Positions 8,626 through 17,824 are shown, counted from the stretch's first letter. The stretch is DNA of 64,000 nucleotides from Merdivicinus sp050943495 (GCA_050943495.1 JBMNPH010000001.1:62001-126000); one strand, 5' to 3'. Translations and numbers: made by a program. The notes: generated from the sequence alone by a model not told the origin.

Positions 8626-9498
8626 ATGCGTGATTATCGCATTGTAACGGATTCAACGAGTGATTTGGCTGTTTCCGTTTTGGAAAAAATGGATGTAACT
8701 GTGATTCCCATGGAATTTCATCTGGAAGGAGTTTCCTATCATAATTATCCGGATGAACGGGAATATGATATGAAAAAGTTTTATGCGCAATTGAAGTCTG
8801 GTAAGTCTTCTACAACTTCACAGATTAATCAACAGAATTTTCTGGAAATATTCGAACCAATTCTGCAAGATGGAAAAGATATCTTGTATCTTGCCTTTTC
8901 ATCTGGATTAAGCGGTACCTATCACAGTTCTTGCTTGGCAGCCGAAGAGTTACGCGCCAAATACCCGGAAGCGAAAATTCTCTGTGTGGATACACTTGCC
9001 GCTTCTGCTGGTGAGGGATTGTTTGTTTATACTGCTTTCTGCAAGAAGCAGGAAGGATATACAATTGAAGAACTGGAAAAATGGGCGTTGGAGAATCGGC
9101 TGCATCTTTGCCATTGGTTTACCGTAGATGATCTGCATCATCTGAAGCGGGGCGGACGTGTCAGTCCGACAGCAGCAGTGATTGGGACGGCTTTGGGTAT
9201 CAAACCAGTTCTGCATGTGGATAATGAAGGACATTTGATTCCTATGGAAAAAGTCCGTGGACGCCGCCGTTCTTTGGATTCCCTTGTGGAACATATGGTA
9301 AAAACCTGTGATCCGAAGGAGGGGCAGACTATCTTTATCAGCCATGGAGATGCCTTAGAAGATGCACAGTATGTCGGAGATCAGATTCGATCCAAAATGA
9401 AGGTGAAAAATATTGTATACAGTACCATCGGACCTGTAATCGGCAGTCACTCTGGTCCGGGAACAATTGCCCTGTTCTTCTTTGGAACGGAACGATAG
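8626..9498 (+). CDS. DegV family fatty-acid-binding protein
   Basis: A 290-residue DegV protein. Family members such as FakB bind a fatty acid for phosphorylation by FakA kinase in exogenous fatty acid use. It opens with the typical YRIVTDSTSDL, has the TTSQIN segment, FSSGLSGTYHSS and the lipid-pocket sequence DDLHHLKRGGRVS, and ends with GPVIGSHSGPGTIALFF. The ATG at 8626 is preferred over an upstream ATG since AGGGGG lies 7 nt before it. The next gene starts 13 nt after its stop, so they are probably co-transcribed. Which lipid it binds cannot be told. Confidence 0.92.
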   Translation: MRDYRIVTDSTSDLAVSVLEKMDVTVIPMEFHLEGVSYHNYPDEREYDMKKFYAQLKSGKSSTTSQINQQNFLEIFEPILQDGKDILYLAFSSGLSGTYHSSCLAAEELRAKYPEAKILCVDTLAASAGEGLFVYTAFCKKQEGYTIEELEKWALENRLHLCHWFTVDDLHHLKRGGRVSPTAAVIGTALGIKPVLHVDNEGHLIPMEKVRGRRRSLDSLVEHMVKTCDPKEGQTIFISHGDALEDAQYVGDQIRSKMKVKNIVYSTIGPVIGSHSGPGTIALFFFGTER

Positions 9499-9511
9499 AG
9501 GAGGATGCAGA

Positions 9512-10396
9512 ATGCGAATCGGAATCTCATCAGAGTGCTTGATGAAACGGTATCGGGATGAACGGCAGGCGATTCGTCGGTATGCAGAGCTGGGAATCTC
9601 CGCACTGGATTACAGCGGATTTCTGCATGACGGGCCAGACAGCATTTATTTACAGGACGGATGGGAAGAATATGCGGCTTCTTTGCGTCGGACAGCGGAT
9701 GAATGCGGGATTATCTTTTCTCAGGCACACGCACCGATGTTGGCCTATGGGGATGCGCCTGCAGTAACACAGCGGAAGATGGAAGTAATGCGCCGATTCT
9801 TCCATGTGTGTGAAATTCTGGGGGCACCTTATCTGGTAATTCATCCGCGCATGTTTCCGGATGGAATCAACGGACAGAAAGCCGAGGAGTATCTGAGCCT
9901 GAATGTAGAATTTTACCGCAGCCTTCTTCCTCTTGCGGAGAAGCATCATGTCTGTATTGCATTGGAAAACATGTTTGCGCGGGATCCGGTTGTGAATCGT
10001 CTGTGCCGGACGACCTTTTCCACGATGGAAGAAATTCTGGAATGTGCCAATCGTTTGAACAGTGAGTATGTTGCAGTTTGTCTGGATACAGGGCACAGCA
10101 ATATTCATCGGGAATCTCCGGCATTGGCTGCTAGAAAGCTTGGCAAGCGTCTGAAGTGCTTGCATGTTCATGACAACTGGGCAGATCGGGATGATCATTT
10201 GGTCTGTGGTTATGGAAATATTGACTGGGATGAGTTTCTGGAGGCATTGAAAGAAATCGGATATGAAGGTGCATTTTCCTCGGAAGCCTCCTGCACCGCA
10301 ACATTCCTACCGCCTGAAGTTGCGGAAACAGCGGTAAAACTGATTGCAGATGTCAGCCGTGCTCTTCTGCAGCGGCACGGAATTCCGATTGATTAA
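9512..10396 (+). CDS. Sugar phosphate isomerase/epimerase-like TIM barrel
   Basis: A 294-residue xylose-isomerase-like (AP endonuclease 2 fold) protein. The metal-site residues are visible in order: Glu in IALENM, Asp and His in CLDTGHSN, His pairs in LHVHDN, and Glu in FSSEAS. These enzymes isomerise or epimerise sugars and cyclitols; the substrate here is unknown. A GAGGAGG site precedes the ATG at 9512, ruling out the longer frame that overlaps degV. It follows degV closely and is terminated by a hairpin. Confidence 0.85.
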   Translation: MRIGISSECLMKRYRDERQAIRRYAELGISALDYSGFLHDGPDSIYLQDGWEEYAASLRRTADECGIIFSQAHAPMLAYGDAPAVTQRKMEVMRRFFHVCEILGAPYLVIHPRMFPDGINGQKAEEYLSLNVEFYRSLLPLAEKHHVCIALENMFARDPVVNRLCRTTFSTMEEILECANRLNSEYVAVCLDTGHSNIHRESPALAARKLGKRLKCLHVHDNWADRDDHLVCGYGNIDWDEFLEALKEIGYEGAFSSEASCTATFLPPEVAETAVKLIADVSRALLQRHGIPID

Positions 10397-10403
10397 AGGA
10401 ATA

Positions 10404-10436
10404 AAAAAGCGGGTCGCGTAAAACGGCCCGTTTTTT
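10404..10436 (+). terminator. Intrinsic terminator after isomerase gene
   Basis: Stem CGGGTCG with CGGCCCG (one G-T pair), flanked by A-rich sequence and followed by TTTTTT, 10 nt after the isomerase stop. Confidence 0.85.
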
Positions 10437-10468
10437 GTGGCAGGGATCCTGCCGGAAAGGAAGCGAAT

Positions 10469-11641
10469 ATGAATTCAACATCTCCCAAAAGTATATGGCC
10501 GGTTCTGGAACGGGTTGCCGTACTGATTCTCTCTTTGCTGTTGCTGTGGATCGGACTAAAGACTAGCCGTTATACCCCTACAGATGCGGTACAGGAAGAA
10601 TGCGAGACAGCCACTGTCCTGGAGGTAATGGATACCTATGAGGAGGCAGCCACTGAAGGAGCAACTCCCACTACCTATGTCATTTTCCGTGCGAAAATGA
10701 CTTCAGGGGAACAAAAGGGAGAAGTTCTGGAGATGCAGCAGAGTATTGAGCCCATGATACTCCCGAAGCCAGATCCGGTACAGCCTGGAGATCGGATATT
10801 GGTACTGGATGCGTATCAGATGGGGCTGACAACGGATTATCAATGGATCTTTGGGGGACAGAATCGAATTCCCGGCATGATATGGTTGACAGCAGCGTTT
10901 TTGGCCCTGGTTATCCTGATTGGACGATGGAAAGGTGTCGCAACAGTCATATCCCTGCTAATTACGTTTGCAGCTCTGTTTGGATTGTATATCCCCTCCA
11001 TTTTGATGGGGCGGAATATTTATTGGACTACCATTGTGATCAGCCTTTATGTAATCCTATCCAGCCTTGCGCTTCTGAACGGATTGAACGGCAAGACACT
11101 TTGTGCGGTAATTGGAAATTTCGGAGGAATTGTAGTCGCCGGTTTGCTGGCACTGATTGTGAATCATGCACTGAAAATCACGGGTATGCTGGACACGGAG
11201 TACACCTTTTTAACAATGCTCAGCTCAGATGTATCCATTGATTTGCGGGCAGTAGTATGGGGCGGAATTTTGATCGGCTCTTTGGGAGCCATTATGGATG
11301 TTTCCATGTCCATTACTTCTGCCATGTATGAGCTTTCATTTGAAGTGAATCGAAAGAATATCAAGCGCATGATTACAGCCGGAATGAATATTGGCCGAGA
11401 TGCAATCGGCACGATGACCAATACGTTGATTCTAGCCTATATCGGTGGCTCATTGGCATTGGTTTTGCTGTTTACGGCCTACAATCGCAATCCGCTAATG
11501 ATGCTGAATTTTGAGATGATTGTTGTGGAAGTTGTGCAGGCAGTTGTGGGAAGTATCGGGATTCTGTTTGCGGTGCCGATTACGGTATTAATAGCGGCAT
11601 GGCTTTTCCAGAAAAATATGTCGGAAGAAAATGCGGAATAA
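10469..11641 (+). CDS. YibE/F-like integral membrane protein
   Basis: A 390-residue protein with one N-terminal membrane segment (about residues 14-30), an extracytoplasmic region of about 100 residues, and six or so further membrane segments from residue 135 on. The segments ATVLEVMDTYEE, GGILIGSLGAIMDVSMSITSAMYEL and GRDAIGTMTNTLILAYIGGSL are characteristic of the YibE/F family. The function of the family is not established; transport has been suggested. It is flanked by terminators on both sides and looks like a single-gene unit. Confidence 0.88.
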   Translation: MNSTSPKSIWPVLERVAVLILSLLLLWIGLKTSRYTPTDAVQEECETATVLEVMDTYEEAATEGATPTTYVIFRAKMTSGEQKGEVLEMQQSIEPMILPKPDPVQPGDRILVLDAYQMGLTTDYQWIFGGQNRIPGMIWLTAAFLALVILIGRWKGVATVISLLITFAALFGLYIPSILMGRNIYWTTIVISLYVILSSLALLNGLNGKTLCAVIGNFGGIVVAGLLALIVNHALKITGMLDTEYTFLTMLSSDVSIDLRAVVWGGILIGSLGAIMDVSMSITSAMYELSFEVNRKNIKRMITAGMNIGRDAIGTMTNTLILAYIGGSLALVLLFTAYNRNPLMMLNFEMIVVEVVQAVVGSIGILFAVPITVLIAAWLFQKNMSEENAE

Positions 11642-11645
11642 AGGA

Positions 11646-11671
11646 AAAGGACGGCTAAGCCGTCCTTTTTT
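11646..11671 (+). terminator. Bidirectional terminator between yibE/F and nrdR
   Basis: Perfect 10-bp stem AAAGGACGGC / GCCGTCCTTT with a TAA loop, then T-rich sequence; it serves both convergent genes. Confidence 0.92.
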
Positions 11672-11677
11672 ATTGAA

Positions 11678-12133
11678 TTAAGATTCTTTCTGGAGTTTCT
11701 GCAATTCTTGGAGGAAGGAATCCACATCAGAAAAGTCCCGATATACCGAAGCAAAGCGGATGTATGCGACCTTATCCAGTTTTTTTAACTCCCGCAGAAC
11801 ATATTCTCCCAATTCCACAGAACTGACTTCTTTAACCATTTCGTTGGCAAAGGTCAATTCAATGCGATCCACTAATTCTTCCAGTGTCTCAACAGAAATG
11901 GGACGCTTTTCACAGGCACGAAGCAAGCCGCGAAGCAATTTTTCTCGATCAAACATCTGACGGGATTTATCTTTTTTCACCACAATCAAGGGGGTATTTT
12001 CTACAACTTCATAGGTAGTAAATCGTTTTCCACAAGATAGACATTCTCGGCGACGCCGAATTTTTTCGCTGTCTTCTGCAGGTCTGGAGTCAATTACCTT
12101 ACTTTCTGTATAAGAACAATATGGACATTTCAC
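11678..12133 (-). CDS. nrdR: Ribonucleotide reductase repressor NrdR
   Basis: A 151-residue nucleotide-sensing transcriptional repressor of ribonucleotide reductase genes. The zinc ribbon has CPYC and CLSCGKRF, and the ATP-cone domain contains PLIVVKKDKSRQMFDREKLLRGLLRACEKR in two parts, ending with the usual VAYIRFASVYRDF. I chose GTG at 12133 (GTG AAA TGT CCA): AGAGGGG sits 7 nt upstream and it gives the family's normal N terminus, whereas the longer frame adds eight basic residues. The 98 nt upstream to the next gene's stop show no clear NrdR box. Confidence 0.94.
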   Translation of the reverse strand: MKCPYCSYTESKVIDSRPAEDSEKIRRRRECLSCGKRFTTYEVVENTPLIVVKKDKSRQMFDREKLLRGLLRACEKRPISVETLEELVDRIELTFANEMVKEVSSVELGEYVLRELKKLDKVAYIRFASVYRDFSDVDSFLQELQKLQKES

Positions 12134-12231
12134 AATACATCCCCTCTTTCTTTTCAAGCCAAATCAAGGGCTTCGATATCGGTAAACTTTTATTTTATGA
12201 TAACATGTTTTTTTAGCTAATACAAGTATTC

Positions 12232-13014
12232 TTACGAAATTGCAGCATAATTTTCCATTTTTTTCCAGCAATCATATAATTCTGAATAGTCTCCGTAATT
12301 CCCGCGGTAAAGTTCCAAAAGGATAGCACCATCGAAACCACCGTTTTGCAAAGTGCGAAGAAAATGCAGACAATCAAAATTTCCGCGTGTAACGGGCAGG
12401 CAGTCTTCTGTATCCGAGCAGCCGCTCAAATGGATATGCCGAACATTTGAGCCCAGAACAGAATAAATTTCCTGCCAATCCTCACCAGCACGCCTCGCCT
12501 GCTTCAAATCGAGGGCAAAGACGGTATCGGGCAGAAAATCCTTCATTTTTTTCAGAAAAGTCAGGGAACCGCTTTTGCATCGTGCAACATTTTCCTGCGC
12601 TACTTGAATTCCGTACTCTGCCGCGGCAGCATTCAGACCCGCAAACCGCTCAAAATAAAGAGAATCAGAAGTTTCTGCTTCTTTGCGGTCTCCGTGAAGA
12701 ATAAAATATTTTGCTCCCAGTATGGAGGCAGCCGCAAAATAGGAACGATACCACTGGATTCCGTCCCAAAAACGCCGTTGGTATTCGCTGAAAAACAGAA
12801 GAGGTTCTAGTCCGCAGGTGAAAGGATGAACAGAAACGATTTGCGTACCGCCATCATTCAGGATTTTTTTCAATTCCCGCAGATAATCGGGATTCAATTC
12901 GGAAGGGGCGTTGAAAAAGACTTCGGCTGCCGGGATTCCCGCTTCTGCCAAATGGCGGGCGGCATCTTCGGTATGAAGGGGATAAAAGCAGGAGGTAGAT
13001 ATGCCAAAGATCAT
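12232..13014 (-). CDS. Sugar phosphate isomerase/epimerase-like TIM barrel
   Basis: A 260-residue xylose-isomerase-like TIM barrel. Metal-site candidates are Glu in AQENVA, Asp in FALDLKQA, His in RHIHLSG and Glu in LLELYRG. The usual His three residues after the Asp is Gln here, so one metal ligand is altered and the activity may differ from its paralogs in this window. It lies downstream of secDF on the same strand, separated by a hairpin. The substrate is not predictable. Confidence 0.8.
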   Translation of the reverse strand: MIFGISTSCFYPLHTEDAARHLAEAGIPAAEVFFNAPSELNPDYLRELKKILNDGGTQIVSVHPFTCGLEPLLFFSEYQRRFWDGIQWYRSYFAAASILGAKYFILHGDRKEAETSDSLYFERFAGLNAAAAEYGIQVAQENVARCKSGSLTFLKKMKDFLPDTVFALDLKQARRAGEDWQEIYSVLGSNVRHIHLSGCSDTEDCLPVTRGNFDCLHFLRTLQNGGFDGAILLELYRGNYGDYSELYDCWKKMENYAAIS

Positions 13015-13041
13015 TTGCGTCCAACCTTTCTGAAAGAGAAT

Positions 13042-13065
13042 AACGGAGCCGATCTCGGCTCCGTT
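13042..13065 (-). terminator. Terminator-like palindrome after secF
   Basis: AACGGAGCC-GATCTC-GGCTCCGTT forms a strong stem 9 nt after the secF stop. The T tract that follows on the minus strand is interrupted (TATTCTCTTT), so termination may be partial and the isomerase gene could receive read-through. Confidence 0.65.
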
Positions 13066-13073
13066 GAGAAAAA

Positions 13074-14021
13074 TTATGCTTTTGCTTTTTTGTGGTGGGT
13101 ATGGTCTTTAGACTTCCACCATGCCCAGATTGTACCAGTCAAGCAAACACTGGAATAAAAACCGGAGAAAAGTCCGATTACCATCGGGAATGCAAAAGAA
13201 ACAATCGAGTTCACCTGGAAGACTACTGCAAATATGCAGACACATCCCATCGCAATCAATGTAGAAACCGTTGTATTCATTGTACGACGCAGAGTCTGAT
13301 TGATACTCTTGTTAACCAGCGGAACAATTTGCATGGATTTTCCGTACAGCTTTTCATTTTCACGGATCCGGTCGAAGATAACAATGGTATCATTGATCGA
13401 GTAACCCAGAATGAAGAGAATAACAGCCATGAAATTGTCATCAATCGGCAGCCGGAAAATAATGAAAACCGCTAATACCATCAATGTATCATGCAGAAGA
13501 GCGATGACACCGGTTAAACCAGCAGACCAACCGCCGATCCGGCTGAAACGAATTGCAATGTAGACAATCATCAGGACAAAAGCTGCAAAGACAGCAACCA
13601 GACATTTAATCAGAAAATCGGTCCCCATGTTGGCAGCAACACTGTCAATCGAGACGTATTTAAGATTATTATCTGCAAATTTTTCTTCCAGGGAAGAGGT
13701 AAGTGCATCTTCTTTTTCAACAGCAAGACCATCCTTGGTGCTGAAATTCAAAGCAATTTGTTTTAGTCCACTGCTGACACTCGCAGAAGAATCACTGGTA
13801 ACTTTCAGTCCAGTCGCCTCGGAAGCAGCTTTTTCGACTGCTTGAAAATCCAGATCACCTTCATAAGAATAGGTAGCAATGGTACCGCCTGTAAATTGAA
13901 TATCTACCTTCACACCGAAAACCAGAGCACAGACCGCTGCAATTACGATCAGACAGACGGAAATGGTATAATAGATCTTACGATGTCCATAAAAGTCGAT
14001 TTCTTTTTTCATTCCAAACAT
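13074..14021 (-). CDS. secF: Protein translocase subunit SecF
   Basis: A 315-residue RND-family membrane subunit that works with SecD to complete protein export through SecYEG using the proton motive force. It has an N-terminal membrane segment, the periplasmic-type domain, then five membrane segments. Family motifs include DIQFTGGTIATYSYEG (FTGG), ALLHDTLMVLAVF and GYSINDTIVIFDRIRE. Its ATG overlaps the secD stop as TGATG, with GGAGG 9 nt upstream inside secD. Unlike in Bacillus, SecD and SecF are separate proteins. Confidence 0.96.
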   Translation of the reverse strand: MFGMKKEIDFYGHRKIYYTISVCLIVIAAVCALVFGVKVDIQFTGGTIATYSYEGDLDFQAVEKAASEATGLKVTSDSSASVSSGLKQIALNFSTKDGLAVEKEDALTSSLEEKFADNNLKYVSIDSVAANMGTDFLIKCLVAVFAAFVLMIVYIAIRFSRIGGWSAGLTGVIALLHDTLMVLAVFIIFRLPIDDNFMAVILFILGYSINDTIVIFDRIRENEKLYGKSMQIVPLVNKSINQTLRRTMNTTVSTLIAMGCVCIFAVVFQVNSIVSFAFPMVIGLFSGFYSSVCLTGTIWAWWKSKDHTHHKKAKA

Positions 14022-15415
14022 CAGCGATCACCTCCGTACATTTTCGGATTGCGGAAGGCTTTAAACCGCGATAGGGATTTGAGCATGAGCTTGGTGGAAA
14101 GAATACCGAAAAGGAAGTTTCCGATGACACCAATCAGCAGGGTATAACCGAAGGAATATACAGTTCCGGCCAGCGCGGGACCGCACATGAAGAAAATTGG
14201 GGTCAGAAGCTTGGCAAAGAACGAAGATGGCGGACCGAAAGCGCCCATCAAAATGATCGCGACAATTACAACGGTCATATTTCCGTCGAGAATGGCAGTG
14301 AAAGCACGCTGATATCCCAGTTCGATCGATCCGTCAATGGATTTTCCGCTGTTGATTTCTTCCTTAATACGTTCTGCAGTAATGACGTTTGCATCAACCC
14401 CCATACCGATTGCCAGAATGATACCGGCAATACCGGGCAGTGTCAGTGTAAAGCTGGACATGAAGGGGAAATAACCCGAAACAGCTGCGATGGAAAGTCC
14501 GAGCTGTCCCATCAGTGCGATCGCAGCGATGAAACCGGGAAGCCGGTATACCAGGATCATAAAGATTGCGACCAGAACGAATGCCACTGCGCCAGCCAGA
14601 ATCATCACATCACGTGCACCTTCACCAAGGGTAGGATCGATAGTAGAGTAGTTGGCGGTTTCCAGTTTGAAGGGCAGTGCACCAGAGTTAATTTTGTCAG
14701 CAAGATCCTGTGCGGATTCGGCTGTAAAATTACCGGTAATGGATGCCTGGCCATCTGTAATCGCATTCTGGACAGTAGGTGCCGAGATCATGGTATCATC
14801 CATCCAGATCGAAATGGTTCCTTTGGTTTCTGCAAGACGTGTGGTGGCATCGGCAAAGGATTGCTTCCCACTGTCGCTCAAGGTAAGTCCGACGCCAAAA
14901 GTACCATCTTCCTGGTTATAGAAAACGCTAGCTTCCTGAACATCTGCGCCTTCCAAAATGATATTTTCAGCTGTCACGCCGGTTGGCAATCCATTTTCGT
15001 CTGTTTCGTTGCCTTCCCGGAATGTAAGACGTGCGGTTTCACCTAGTTCTGCGATTGCCGCCTGCGGGTCGAAATCCGCTTCATCTTCTTTCCAAGGGAA
15101 ACGGACGATAATGCGATTTTTTGTATAGTCCGTATATACTTCGCTGTCTGTGATATGCAGAGTAATCAGGCGCTGCTTGATGACAGCCTCAGCAGCACGC
15201 ATTTGGGTTTCGGTCGCTTCGACTCCTTCAGGGGGGGTGAAGGTCACGTCAACACCGCCGCGGATATCGATTCCCCAACGGATATCGTTGCCGCCTTTGA
15301 TGTAGACATCTTTCCGATCACCGTAAGTCGTGCTGATACCGAACAGCGCGGTTATCAGGAATGCGATGAGCAGAATTGCTACAACAAAGAAGACGGGTTT
15401 TCCAACACGTTTCAT
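14021..15415 (-). CDS. secD: Protein translocase subunit SecD
   Basis: A 464-residue partner of SecF. An N-terminal membrane segment (residues 7-28) is followed by DIRWGIDIRGGVDVTFTP, the D-x-R-G-G-V segment of the P1 head base, a large extracytoplasmic domain, and six C-terminal membrane segments. GIILAIGMGVDANVITAERIKEE is the conserved membrane motif needed for proton-driven motion. It is the first gene of the secDF unit and has its own strong promoter. Length and motif order match single-gene SecD proteins. Confidence 0.96.
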   Translation of the reverse strand: MKRVGKPVFFVVAILLIAFLITALFGISTTYGDRKDVYIKGGNDIRWGIDIRGGVDVTFTPPEGVEATETQMRAAEAVIKQRLITLHITDSEVYTDYTKNRIIVRFPWKEDEADFDPQAAIAELGETARLTFREGNETDENGLPTGVTAENIILEGADVQEASVFYNQEDGTFGVGLTLSDSGKQSFADATTRLAETKGTISIWMDDTMISAPTVQNAITDGQASITGNFTAESAQDLADKINSGALPFKLETANYSTIDPTLGEGARDVMILAGAVAFVLVAIFMILVYRLPGFIAAIALMGQLGLSIAAVSGYFPFMSSFTLTLPGIAGIILAIGMGVDANVITAERIKEEINSGKSIDGSIELGYQRAFTAILDGNMTVVIVAIILMGAFGPPSSFFAKLLTPIFFMCGPALAGTVYSFGYTLLIGVIGNFLFGILSTKLMLKSLSRFKAFRNPKMYGGDR

Positions 15416-15480
15416 GGAACAATTCCTCCAGTATGAATTTTTGTCCGGCAGAAATCCGCCAAATGGACACTAATATATTG

Positions 15481-15509
15481 ATTATAGGCTAATTTTCCCC
15501 AAAAGTCAA
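15481..15509 (-). promoter_or_regulatory. SigA-type promoter of secDF
   Basis: On the minus strand TTGACT (15509-15504) and TATAAT (15486-15481) are 17 nt apart, about 65 nt upstream of the secD start. Confidence 0.82.
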
Positions 15510-15560
15510 GGTAAAGTGCCCGTTCTTTCACAGAAAATTCACGGAAACAGCTGGATTCTC

Positions 15561-15589
15561 TTGCCTTTCTTCTGAAAATATGATACAAT
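15561..15589 (+). promoter_or_regulatory. SigA-type promoter of queT
   Basis: TTGCCT at 15561-15566 and TACAAT at 15584-15589 with 17-nt spacing. It predicts a 5' leader of about 95 nt that covers the structured region ahead of queT. Confidence 0.78.
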
Positions 15590-15605
15590 GTGAAACGTAC
15601 CATTG

Positions 15606-15690
15606 GCCCGCCGTTTCCCCGTGCCCGGCGGCGGTGACCATCCCCGCATAGCGGGAAAAATACTTTGTTGCACGGAGAAATGGAGTTATC
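15606..15690 (+). promoter_or_regulatory. Candidate preQ1-type riboswitch leader of queT
   Basis: The leader is GC-rich and folds well by eye. Stem 1 pairs CCGCCG (15608-15613) with CGGCGG (15626-15631). Its loop TTTCCCCGTG (15614-15623) matches CACGGAGAAA (15671-15680) in 9 of 10 positions, giving a long pseudoknot that covers one GGAG just ahead of the ribosome site at 15682. Between them lies a hairpin CCCGC-ATA-GCGGG (15643-15655). A hairpin-loop pseudoknot with an inserted helix, upstream of queT, is the architecture of preQ1-II/III riboswitches. The class assignment is inference; I did not match a consensus. Confidence 0.6.
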
Positions 15691-16251
15691 ATGAACGCAA
15701 ACAAAACACAAAAACTGGTACAAATTTCTCTCATTGGCGCGCTGTATACAGTGCTGACGCTAGTCAGTGGTCCGCTGGCATTTGGGACTTCTGCGGGAAC
15801 TGTTCAGTTTCGACTGAGTGAGGCTCTAACCCTACTGCCATTATTTTCTCCGTTTGTCGGAACGTGGGGTGTGGTATTCGGATGTTTTCTCTCCAATTTG
15901 GTTGGATTCTTTATGGGAACCAATTTGCTTGGACTGATTGATGCCCCGGTCGGAACTCTTGCTTCGCTGATTGCTGCATTACTTACCTGCCTGATTGGCC
16001 GATATATCCGAGGAAACGCCGCCCGATATTTGTTGGCGCCGATTCCGCCGGTTCTAATCAATGGATTGCTGGTCGGCTGGGAATTAACCTTTGTATTTCA
16101 AACCCCGTTTGCCTTGAATTTTTTCTCGGTCGCGGTTGGAGAAGCTGCGGTATGTTATACATTGGGAATTTTCATGTGCATTGCCCTGCAGCGCAATGAG
16201 TTATATAAAAAGCTGTTTGCGGATTCGATTCCATCCGCTTCACAGAAATAG
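15691..16251 (+). CDS. queT: QueT family queuosine-precursor transporter (ECF S component)
   Basis: A 186-residue membrane protein with five or six hydrophobic segments, likely the substrate-binding component of an energy-coupling-factor importer for a queuosine precursor. The segments GPLAFGTSAGTVQFRLSEAL, GLIDAPVGTLASLIA and NGLLVGWELTF match the QueT/DUF988 family. The GGAG at 15682 is 5 nt from the ATG. No ECF energising genes are nearby, as is usual for S components that share a common module. Its leader supports control by preQ1. Confidence 0.87.
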   Translation: MNANKTQKLVQISLIGALYTVLTLVSGPLAFGTSAGTVQFRLSEALTLLPLFSPFVGTWGVVFGCFLSNLVGFFMGTNLLGLIDAPVGTLASLIAALLTCLIGRYIRGNAARYLLAPIPPVLINGLLVGWELTFVFQTPFALNFFSVAVGEAAVCYTLGIFMCIALQRNELYKKLFADSIPSASQK

Positions 16252-16254
16252 AGA

Positions 16255-16290
16255 AATCCCCCATCACAAACAGAGTGATGGGGGATTTTT
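16255..16290 (+). terminator. Bidirectional terminator between queT and putP
   Basis: Stem CCCCCATCAC / GTGATGGGGG with a 7-nt loop, flanked by AAAT and ATTTTT, so it can act for both convergent genes. Confidence 0.93.
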
Positions 16291-16291
16291 G

Positions 16292-17824
16292 TCAGGAAAG
16301 CTTTGCGTCCTTGACGCGATCAAATTCTTCCGCAACTTCCGGCGGCAATTTCGTACACAGGCTTACTACAATGATGACCAGAGCGGAACAAAGGAATCCC
16401 GGTACAATTTCGTATAAATCCCAAATTCCTCCCTGCATAACCCACCACAGGCAAGAAACGACGCCGCCGGTGATGATTCCCCATAAAGCGCCTTCTTTAG
16501 TGGTGCGTTTCCAGAAGAGGCTGAACAGAATGATGGGACCGAACGCGGAACCAAATCCTGCCCATGCAAAAGCAACCAGTTTAAATACAGATTGATTAAT
16601 TAAGTACATAAAAGTACCTTCTGCTGCATCCGGTACACTGACCAGCAGCGCGGCGATGATGGAAACGACAATAACAGTAATACGGCTAAACCAGAGAACC
16701 TGTTTTTCACTGGCATCTTTTTTCATGACACCTTTGTAAATGTCATTTGCAACAGCGGAGGAGGTGACCAGAAGCTGACTATCTGCCGTGGACATGATCG
16801 CAGCAAGGATTGCAGTCAAAAGAATTCCGGTAATAATCGGGTGGAAAAGAGATATGGTCATTTGAATGAAGACCTGTTCCGGGTCAGCAAGAGAGGGGAA
16901 GAGAAGGGATCCCATCACACCGACAACAATCGCAGCAGCCAGACTGATCAGAACCCAAATCATTGCAATGATACGTGCCGGACGAATTTCCTTGTCGCTC
17001 CGGATTGCCATAAAGCGGGGCAGAATATGTGGTTGTCCGAAATATCCCAGCCCCCATGCCAGCGAGGATACCAGCAGCGTTACATTGAGAGTACCGGCTG
17101 CAGTCTGGGGAAGAAAATGGAAGGTATCCGGTACGGCAGACAGTGCAGCCTGCATTCCTTCGCTGCCACCCATATGGAAGTAAGCAACAATCGGCGCAAT
17201 AATCAGAGCACAGAACATCAGGACACCCTGTACCACATCCGTCCAGCATACTGCCAGAAATCCGCCCAAGAATGTGTAGGATACAATAATCACAACTCCC
17301 AGAATCAGAGCAGAAGTATAGCTCATGCCGAATACAGAAGTGAAGAGTTTGGCACCGGCAGAAAACATGGATGCTGTATAGAAGAGGAAGAAAATCAGGA
17401 CAAAGATTGCCGAAATAACTTTCAGAACATTGCCCTTATCATGGAACCGATTTTTGAAAAAGTCCGGCAGGGTAATGGAATCGCCTGCAGTCAGGGTATA
17501 TTTGCGAAGCCGCCGTGCTACGATCAGCCAGTTCAGATAGGTACCCAGTGCTAAGCCGATTGCGGTCCAGATTGCTTCGGAAGTACCGACAAATAAAAGA
17601 TATGCAGTACCGGGCAATCCCAGCAGCAGCCATCCGGACATATCGGAGGCCTGCGCCGACAAGGCAGCAACCCAGGGATTTAATTGCCGACCACCCAGCA
17701 TATAGTCCGAAACGTTTTTATTCTTTTTATAAAAATAAAAACCGATTCCGATCATCATAGCGAGGTATAGAACGAAAATAACAACAACGGTCAGCATTTC
17801 GGATGCAGACATGAGATTAGGCAT
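16292..17824 (-). CDS. putP: Sodium/proline symporter PutP
   Basis: A 510-residue sodium:solute symporter with about 13 membrane segments. The signature segments of the proline-type subgroup are ALSAQASDMSGWLLLGLPGTAY, ARRLRKYTL, and the second sodium-site region AIMSTADSQLLVTSSAVANDIYKG (both split by me for length reasons). It imports proline with Na+ across the cell membrane. AAGGAG lies 5 nt ahead of the ATG. It is a single-gene unit with its own promoter. A related substrate such as pantothenate is less likely given the match. Confidence 0.9.
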   Translation of the reverse strand: MPNLMSASEMLTVVVIFVLYLAMMIGIGFYFYKKNKNVSDYMLGGRQLNPWVAALSAQASDMSGWLLLGLPGTAYLLFVGTSEAIWTAIGLALGTYLNWLIVARRLRKYTLTAGDSITLPDFFKNRFHDKGNVLKVISAIFVLIFFLFYTASMFSAGAKLFTSVFGMSYTSALILGVVIIVSYTFLGGFLAVCWTDVVQGVLMFCALIIAPIVAYFHMGGSEGMQAALSAVPDTFHFLPQTAAGTLNVTLLVSSLAWGLGYFGQPHILPRFMAIRSDKEIRPARIIAMIWVLISLAAAIVVGVMGSLLFPSLADPEQVFIQMTISLFHPIITGILLTAILAAIMSTADSQLLVTSSAVANDIYKGVMKKDASEKQVLWFSRITVIVVSIIAALLVSVPDAAEGTFMYLINQSVFKLVAFAWAGFGSAFGPIILFSLFWKRTTKEGALWGIITGGVVSCLWWVMQGGIWDLYEIVPGFLCSALVIIVVSLCTKLPPEVAEEFDRVKDAKLS

